A stretch of DNA of 10,295 nt. It comes from CAZFHZ01 sp964519015. Lineage in GTDB: Bacteria; Blakebacterota; Blakebacteria; Blakebacterales; CAYUVJ01. A program made the translations under genes and the position numbers. The notes beneath the pieces were generated by a model, which was not told the origin of the DNA, made no database searches, and was given only the letters and a program-made list of their open reading frames with translations. The stretch is taken from NCBI GenBank assembly GCA_964519015.1, contig CAZFHZ010000110.1, positions 1-10,295 on the forward strand, read 5' to 3'. Numbering within the stretch: the first letter of the stretch is position 1; the number at the start of each line of letters is the position of its first letter. This document shows, piece after piece, positions 6,113-10,295 of the stretch.

Positions 6113-6886
6113 ATGACCGGACCGATCCGGAAGATGCTGCAGCGGCTGCGTTACCCCCGGACGGTGATCCTGCCGGGGCCGCATGGGCCGCTGCGTTTCC
6201 GGGTCCACAACCCGATCGAGGAGTACCGCACGGCCGGGTATGGGGGGGAGCAGGAATTCCTGGAACGCTTCATGGCCGAGCTGGTCCCCGAAGACGTGGT
6301 GTTCGATATCGGAGCCAGCATCGGACTGATGACCGTCTTCGCCGCCGCGGCCGTACCTCTCGGCCGGGTCTGCGCGTTCGAGCCCGATTCGGCGACCGCG
6401 CGGCGGCTTGCCCGGAACGTTCACCTGAACCGGCTCGCGAACGTGGAGATCGTGGGCTGGGCAGTGGGTGACCGGGAGGGACGCACCACCCTCTTCACGG
6501 ATGGCCCGGGAGGGAATGCCCCGACTCTGAGACGACAGCAGGGACGCGAGGGGGCTCCCTCCGGTTCGGTGGAGGTCCCGGTCCGAACGCTCGACACGGC
6601 CCTGCGGGATGGAACACTGCCGCATCCATCGGTCCTCAAGATCGATATCGAGGGCGCGGAGCTCCTCTGTCTGCGGGGGGGGGAGGAGTTGCTCGGCGGG
6701 CGGTTCGGGCCCCGGCCGCGGCTCATCTTCCTGGAGGTCCACCCCTGCTTCCTCCCCGCTTTCGGCGCCACAATGGAGGAGGTGACCGGTCTGGTCGAAG
6801 CCCTCGGCTACCGGGTCCATTGGCGGGGAGAGCGGGGCGATCAGGTGCATTACTGCTATACTCCCTCGACGGGAGCCACCACCTGA
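6113..6886 (+). CDS. FkbM-family SAM-dependent methyltransferase
   Basis: 257 residues. It is probably an O-methyltransferase acting on a sugar of the glycan made by this locus; the target is inferred from context only. SAM-binding motif I is VVFDIGASIG (62-71), the acidic residue after beta-2 is in FEPD (89-92), and the FkbM signature VLKIDIEGAE lies at 174-183, followed by FLEVHP (206-211). Domain length and order are those of the family. The ATG at 6113 has GGAG at 6103-6106, and the gene follows the flippase after 13 bp, so the two are probably co-transcribed. A run of nine G residues (6675-6683) lies within the codons for Arg-Gly-Gly-Glu at 188-191. The frame is intact here, but slippage at this tract would remove the last quarter of the protein. 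Confidence 0.9.
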   Translation: MTGPIRKMLQRLRYPRTVILPGPHGPLRFRVHNPIEEYRTAGYGGEQEFLERFMAELVPEDVVFDIGASIGLMTVFAAAAVPLGRVCAFEPDSATARRLARNVHLNRLANVEIVGWAVGDREGRTTLFTDGPGGNAPTLRRQQGREGAPSGSVEVPVRTLDTALRDGTLPHPSVLKIDIEGAELLCLRGGEELLGGRFGPRPRLIFLEVHPCFLPAFGATMEEVTGLVEALGYRVHWRGERGDQVHYCYTPSTGATT

Positions 6887-6904
6887 GCAGAAAGGGGAGC
6901 GGCG

Positions 6905-7552
6905 ATGTCTCCGCTGGGCAGATCGTCCGAATGGATCGACATCAGCGTGCCGGTCTCACCCGGAGGGACCCCCCTCTGGCCGGGGAGCACGCCGATCACC
7001 TTCGAGGCCTGGTCGAGTCTGGCGGCCGGCGACCCGGTGAACGAGACGGTGGTGCGTCTGAGTGTCCATACGGGCACCCACGTCGATGCTCCCGCCCACT
7101 TCCTCAAAGAGGGTGCCAGCGTCGAGCAGCTCGATCCCGGGGCCATGCTGGGGCCGTGCCGGGTGGCCGCCTTCCCGGGAGCGCGTACGATCACCCGCGC
7201 CCTGCTGGAGGAAGCGGGCATCCCGGAAGGGACCGAACGCCTGCTGCTCCGGACCGATAATGAGCTGCGCCGGTCCCCCCGTTTCGACGACGCCTACACC
7301 GCCCTCGAACCGGAGGCGGCCGACTGGGTGGTCGCCCGGGGCCTCCGGCTGATCGGGATCGACTACCTCTCCATCCAGTCGTTCATCGCGAGTGACGAGG
7401 TCCACCTGAGCCTGCTCGCCGCCGGGGTGGTCATCCTGGAGGGGCTCGACCTCTCCCTGGTGGAACCGGGGGATTACGAACTCATCTGCCTGCCGCTCCG
7501 GCTGATCGGGATCGAAGGCGCGCCGGCCCGGGCCATGCTCCGGCCACTGTGA
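6905..7552 (+). CDS. Cyclase-family metal-dependent hydrolase (kynurenine formamidase-like)
   Basis: 215 residues, a full-length member of the cyclase/KynB/isatin-hydrolase fold. These enzymes use divalent metal to open amides, lactones or related carbonyls. The signature HTGTHVDAPAHF is at 55-66, with metal-binding His55, His59, Asp61 and catalytic-type His65. DISVPVSPGGTPLWPG at 12-27 is the usual N-terminal strand and substrate loop. GIDYLSIQ (151-158), a conserved-position His167 and VVILEGLDLS (175-184) complete the fold. The ATG at 6905 is preceded by GGGGAG at 6894-6899. Tryptophan catabolism is unlikely: no kynureninase or tryptophan dioxygenase is near, and the neighbours are glycan and nucleotide-sugar genes. 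I infer that it hydrolyses a lactone or amide intermediate in the cassette that ends with the cytidylyltransferase. Family assignment is firm; the substrate is unknown. Confidence 0.9.
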   Translation: MSPLGRSSEWIDISVPVSPGGTPLWPGSTPITFEAWSSLAAGDPVNETVVRLSVHTGTHVDAPAHFLKEGASVEQLDPGAMLGPCRVAAFPGARTITRALLEEAGIPEGTERLLLRTDNELRRSPRFDDAYTALEPEAADWVVARGLRLIGIDYLSIQSFIASDEVHLSLLAAGVVILEGLDLSLVEPGDYELICLPLRLIGIEGAPARAMLRPL

Positions 7553-7584
7553 CGGCCCGACCGGGAAAGGAGCACTCCGAAGCG

Positions 7585-8532
7585 ATGTCGCCCCGTTACC
7601 GTGTATTGATCACCGCCCCCTACTTCCTGCCCGTGCTCGAGCAGTACCGGGCCAGGCTGGAGGCAGAAGGGATCGAGATCATCCCCCTTCCGGTGGCCGA
7701 ACGGGTGGGGGAGGAGGAGTTGCTCGCCGTTATCGGGGACATCGACGGGCTCCTCTGCGGCGACGACCAGGTCACGGAACGGGTCGTGGCGCAGGCTCAT
7801 CGTCTGAAGGTGATCTCCAAGTGGGGGACCGGTATCGACTCGATCGACCAACAGGCCTGTGCGCGCCGGGGGATCACCGTGGCCAACACCCCCGACGCTT
7901 TCAGTGTCCCGGTGGCCGACACGGTCCTGGGATACACCCTCGCTTTCCTCCGCCGCCTCCCTTGGCTCGACCGCGAGATGAAGGCGGGAGCGTGGAGCAA
8001 GAGCGGCGGTACCACCCTCGCGGAATGCACCTTCGGGATCGTGGGAGTCGGCCGCATCGGCCGCCAGGTCGCCCGCCGGGTGGCCGCCTTCGGCGCCCGG
8101 CTGCTGGGCAACGATATCGTGCCCATCCCGCCGGAGGTGCTCGGGGAGACGGGTCTGAAGAGCACCGGCCTCGAGGAGTTGCTGGCCGAGAGTGACGTGG
8201 TGAGCCTGAACTGTGACCTGAACCCCACCAGCCGGGGCCTCATCGACGCCCGCCGGCTGGCACTGATGAAACCCACCGCCGTCCTGATCAACACCGCGCG
8301 CGGCCCGGTCGTGGAGGAGGGGGCGCTGATCGAGGCGCTCACCTCCGGCCGGCTCGGGGGGGCCGCCTTGGATGTCTTCGCCGAGGAGCCGCTGGCGGCC
8401 GACAGCCCGCTGCGGCGTCTGGACAACGTGCTGCTGGCCCCGCACAATGCCAACGCGAGCCCGACGGCCCGCTCCCGCGTGCATGAGAACACCGTCGCCA
8501 ACCTGATCCAGGGCCTGCGCGCCCGCCACTGA
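7585..8532 (+). CDS. D-2-hydroxyacid dehydrogenase, phosphoglycerate dehydrogenase-like (no ACT domain)
   Basis: 315 residues from the ATG at 7585. A GTG at 7549 would add 12 residues and overlap the upstream stop, but it has no ribosome binding site. AAAGGAG at 7566-7572 lies before the ATG, and the protein pattern begins with YRVLITAPYF right after it, so 7585 is preferred. The enzyme interconverts a 2-hydroxy acid and a 2-keto acid with NAD(H). Visible motifs: KWGTGIDSID (79-88), nucleotide-binding GVGRIG (154-159) with Asp177 at the end of the second strand favouring NAD, catalytic Arg239 in NTARGPVV, Glu268 in DVFAEEP, and His287 in LAPHN. All three catalytic residues are present. The C-terminal regulatory ACT domain of many serine-pathway SerA enzymes is absent. 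With a cytidylyltransferase downstream, a role in making an acidic sugar-like precursor is more likely than serine synthesis (inference). Confidence 0.9.
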   Translation: MSPRYRVLITAPYFLPVLEQYRARLEAEGIEIIPLPVAERVGEEELLAVIGDIDGLLCGDDQVTERVVAQAHRLKVISKWGTGIDSIDQQACARRGITVANTPDAFSVPVADTVLGYTLAFLRRLPWLDREMKAGAWSKSGGTTLAECTFGIVGVGRIGRQVARRVAAFGARLLGNDIVPIPPEVLGETGLKSTGLEELLAESDVVSLNCDLNPTSRGLIDARRLALMKPTAVLINTARGPVVEEGALIEALTSGRLGGAALDVFAEEPLAADSPLRRLDNVLLAPHNANASPTARSRVHENTVANLIQGLRARH

Positions 8533-8549
8533 AGGGCAGGGAGGGACAC

Positions 8550-9311
8550 ATGGAGAGACCGACCGTCCTCATCACCGGGGTCCTGGGCGGGATCGGGAGC
8601 GCCATCGCCGATGTCTTCAGCAGTGAGGGGTGGCAGGTGGTCGGGGTGGATGTGGCCGCCCCGCCGCCCGGGGTCGTCCCGGCGACCGACCGGCGCATCC
8701 AGGCCGACATTGCCGATCCCGCCGCGGTCACCCGCATCTTCGAGTCGATCCGGGAGACGGAGAGGCGGCTGGATGCGCTGGTCAACAACGCCGCGATCCA
8801 GATCGCCAAGCCCTTCGAGCAGACCACGCTCGAGGAGTGGGACTGGCTGATGAGCGTCAACCTGCGGGCCCCCTTCTGGTGCATCCACCAGGCGCTCCCC
8901 CTGCTCGAGGCCTCGGGTCGGGGGGCGGTGGTGAACATCAGTTCGGTGCACGCGGTGGCCACTTCCCGCCAGATCGCCGCCTACGCCGCCAGCAAGGGGG
9001 CGCTGGGGGCCCTGACCCGGGCCCTGGCCGTGGAACTGGCCGACCGGGGTATCCGGGTCAACGCGGTCCTGCCGGGGGCGGTCGACACCCCCATGCTGAG
9101 GGCCGGCTTCTCGCGGGGGCATCTGCGCGGGGAGAACCTGGAGGAACAGCTCCGGGAGTTCTACAAGCGCCAGAACCTGGGCCGGATCGCCCGACCCGAG
9201 GAGATCGCCCAGGCGGTGCTCTTCCTGGCCGACAACGAGCGCTCCGCCTTCGTGACCGGGGAGAGTCTGGTCGTGGACGGCGGGGCCACCATCCGCCTCA
9301 GCACGGAGTAG
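8550..9311 (+). CDS. Short-chain dehydrogenase/reductase (classical SDR)
   Basis: 253 residues, typical of classical SDRs. The cofactor motif TGVLGGIG is at 9-16, and Asp34 at the end of beta-2 favours NAD(H) over NADP(H). NNAA at 79-82, Asn104, Ser132, Tyr145 and Lys149 form the complete active-site set (Ser-X12-Tyr-X3-Lys). LPGAVDTPM at 174-182 and the ending FVTGESLVVDGG at 234-245 are as usual. The ATG at 8550 has AGGGAGGG at 8538-8545. The gene ends 2 bp before the cytidylyltransferase start, so translation of the two is probably coupled. SDR enzymes next to NeuA-like cytidylyltransferases are known from glycan loci, for example ptmA and ptmB in Campylobacter flagellin glycosylation. That parallel supports a sugar or sugar-acid substrate but does not identify it. 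Confidence 0.9.
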   Translation: MERPTVLITGVLGGIGSAIADVFSSEGWQVVGVDVAAPPPGVVPATDRRIQADIADPAAVTRIFESIRETERRLDALVNNAAIQIAKPFEQTTLEEWDWLMSVNLRAPFWCIHQALPLLEASGRGAVVNISSVHAVATSRQIAAYAASKGALGALTRALAVELADRGIRVNAVLPGAVDTPMLRAGFSRGHLRGENLEEQLREFYKRQNLGRIARPEEIAQAVLFLADNERSAFVTGESLVVDGGATIRLSTE

Positions 9312-9313
9312 GC

Positions 9314-9997
9314 ATGGACCTCCGCTTCGTCGCCCTGGTTCCCATGAAGGGGCACAGCGAACGCATCCCCGGGAAGAACCTGCGCCCGCTCGAGGGACGG
9401 CCCCTCTGCTTCTGGGTCCTGGAGGTCCTCAGCCGGCTCCCCGGGGTCGAGCGGATCGTGGTGGATACCGACAGCGGGGAGATCGCCGACCGCTGCCGTG
9501 AGGCCTTCGGCGTGGTCATCCACGAGCGGCCGCCCGAGCTGTGCGGGGACCTGGTGCCGATGAACCGGATCATCGCCCACGATCTCACCCGGCTGGAGGA
9601 GCACGAGCACTTCCTCCAGACCCACGCCACCAATCCACTACTGACGGTCCACACCCTGCGGCGGGCACTCGTCACCTATGCCGGGCAGCTCGACCGTCAC
9701 GACTCCCTTTTCTCGGTCACCCGCCGGGCCAGCCGGTTCTGGGACGTCCAGGGCCGACCGGTCAACCACAACCCGGCCGATCTGATCCGCACCCAGGACC
9801 TCCCCCCCCTCTTCGAGGAGAACTCCTGCTTCTACCTCTTCTCCCGCGGCAGCTTCCTGGCCCGCGGTCACCGGATCGGGGAGCGCCCGGCCATGTTCGA
9901 GCTGGACTCCCGGGAGGCGGTGGATCTGGACGAACCCGCCGACTGGCACCTGGCCGAGGCGCTCCTGCGCGCTCGGGCTTCCGATCCCGCACCTTGA
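9314..9997 (+). CDS. CMP-sugar/acylneuraminate cytidylyltransferase family (NeuA-like)
   Basis: 227 residues from the ATG at 9314, 2 bp after the SDR stop. The same frame stays open far upstream inside the SDR gene, but that part is a shadow; the protein pattern begins MDLRFVALVPMKG. The enzyme would transfer CMP from CTP to an acidic sugar, giving the donor for a glycosyltransferase. Motifs: VPMKGHSERIPGKN (9-22), the CTP-binding P-loop-like signature; DTDSGEIAD (51-59); LQTHATNPLL (101-110), standing where LQPTSPL is found in NeuA; FSVTRRASRFW (133-143); ENSCFYLFSR (169-178); and FELDSREAVDLDEPADW (195-211), with the metal-binding Asp residues. Length matches the single-domain family. The motifs differ enough from true NeuA and KdsB that the substrate should not be assumed to be sialic acid or Kdo. 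No synthase for either is in the window. Confidence 0.88.
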   Translation: MDLRFVALVPMKGHSERIPGKNLRPLEGRPLCFWVLEVLSRLPGVERIVVDTDSGEIADRCREAFGVVIHERPPELCGDLVPMNRIIAHDLTRLEEHEHFLQTHATNPLLTVHTLRRALVTYAGQLDRHDSLFSVTRRASRFWDVQGRPVNHNPADLIRTQDLPPLFEENSCFYLFSRGSFLARGHRIGERPAMFELDSREAVDLDEPADWHLAEALLRARASDPAP

Positions 9998-9998
9998 G

Positions 9999-10295
9999 AT
10001 GTCAGAGGTCGCGTACACCCCCCGCCGGCGCCTGGAGATCCTGTTGCGCCGGGTCGCTTTCCGGGCGTTGTGGCTGGCCTACCGGACCGCCGGCCGTCTC
10101 GGGCGGCGCCGGCCCCCCGGTGCGGAGCCCCGCCTCGGGGTGGTGCTGCCGGCGGATGCGACCCCGGCCGAGCTGGGGGATGTGTGTAACCGGGTGGCCT
10201 GGTACCTGGGGGGTAGCCGGACAGTGAAGGGGGCTGCAGGGATCGAGCTGATCGTGCCCGGATCCCTCCTGGAGGTCGCTGCGATGGCCCCCCCG
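9999..10295 (+). CDS. Unidentified protein, N-terminal 99 residues (continues beyond window)
   Basis: An open frame from the ATG at 9999, one base after the cytidylyltransferase stop, runs to the window end (99 codons, no stop). The spacing suggests translational coupling; no strong ribosome binding site of its own is seen. The start is basic and helical (RRRLEILLRRVAFRALWLAYRTAGRLGRRR, at about 9-38 with small gaps in charge), followed by a strand-like RLGVVLPADATPAELGDV (45-62) and IELIVPGSLL near 83-92. Position in the operon would suit a glycosyltransferase using the CMP-linked product, but I see no motif to show this, and the function is left open. Confidence 0.6.
   Translation, partial: MSEVAYTPRRRLEILLRRVAFRALWLAYRTAGRLGRRRPPGAEPRLGVVLPADATPAELGDVCNRVAWYLGGSRTVKGAAGIELIVPGSLLEVAAMAPP

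Noticed and set aside
6905..7552. A tryptophan-degradation role (kynurenine formamidase, kynB)
   Set aside because: Fold motifs fit, but no other kynurenine-pathway gene is present and the gene is embedded in a glycan operon, so no symbol is given.
7585..8532. serA, the serine-pathway phosphoglycerate dehydrogenase
   Set aside because: The catalytic domain fits the family, but there is no ACT domain and no serB/serC neighbour; the context points to glycan precursor synthesis.
7797..9122. Minus-strand open frame of 441 codons opposite the dehydrogenase and SDR genes
   Set aside because: Both sense genes have full catalytic motif sets and ribosome binding sites; the antisense translation has no features.
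8630..9313. Upstream extension of the cytidylyltransferase frame into the SDR gene as a fusion protein
   Set aside because: The extension overlaps the SDR in another frame and is Gly/Arg/Pro-rich noise. The ATG at 9314 begins exactly at the family's N-terminal strand.
1..10295. tRNA, rRNA or CRISPR array
   Set aside because: I saw no cloverleaf with conserved TTC-loop sequence, no rRNA signature and no evenly spaced direct repeats.

Overview
The window is a bacterial chromosome fragment that is GC-rich (about two thirds G+C by eye), with tightly packed genes and strong GGAGG-type ribosome binding sites. The taxon cannot be fixed from the sequence. Secreted proteins with Ala-X-Ala type signal peptides, a DUF5107 protein, a large secreted S9-like hydrolase and a surface-glycan locus would suit a Gemmatimonadota or Acidobacteriota-like lineage. 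That placement is inference.

Region 1 (1-3930) is a divergent pair of exported proteins. On the minus strand, ending outside the window, is a DUF5107-family protein with a mutarotase-like look. On the plus strand is an 843-residue secreted alpha/beta hydrolase with a complete Ser-Asp-His set. Their shared 443-bp intergenic region holds a 274-bp non-coding fold-back element (1094-1367). It has 32-bp terminal inverted repeats and two further nested inverted repeats, and looks like a MITE. It lies only 31 bp before the hydrolase start codon.

Region 2 (3952-10295) is a surface polysaccharide locus. A family 2 glycosyltransferase on the minus strand is divergent from a long plus-strand operon, with only 24 bp between the two start codons. 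Overlapping -10-like boxes on both strands suggest leaderless or nearly leaderless transcripts. The operon order is: Wzx-type flippase, FkbM-type methyltransferase, cyclase/kynurenine-formamidase-like metal hydrolase, D-2-hydroxyacid (phosphoglycerate-type) dehydrogenase, SDR oxidoreductase, CMP-sugar cytidylyltransferase, and a truncated gene of unknown function. Gaps between genes run from 32 bp down to 1 bp, so the set is probably co-transcribed.

The most interesting biology is the four-gene cassette 6905-9997 (hydrolase, hydroxyacid dehydrogenase, SDR, cytidylyltransferase). It looks like a small pathway that makes an acidic building block and activates it with CMP for the glycan exported by the flippase. 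No NeuB- or KdsA-type synthase is visible, so the CMP-linked product may not be an ordinary sialic acid or Kdo. The product cannot be read from this sequence.
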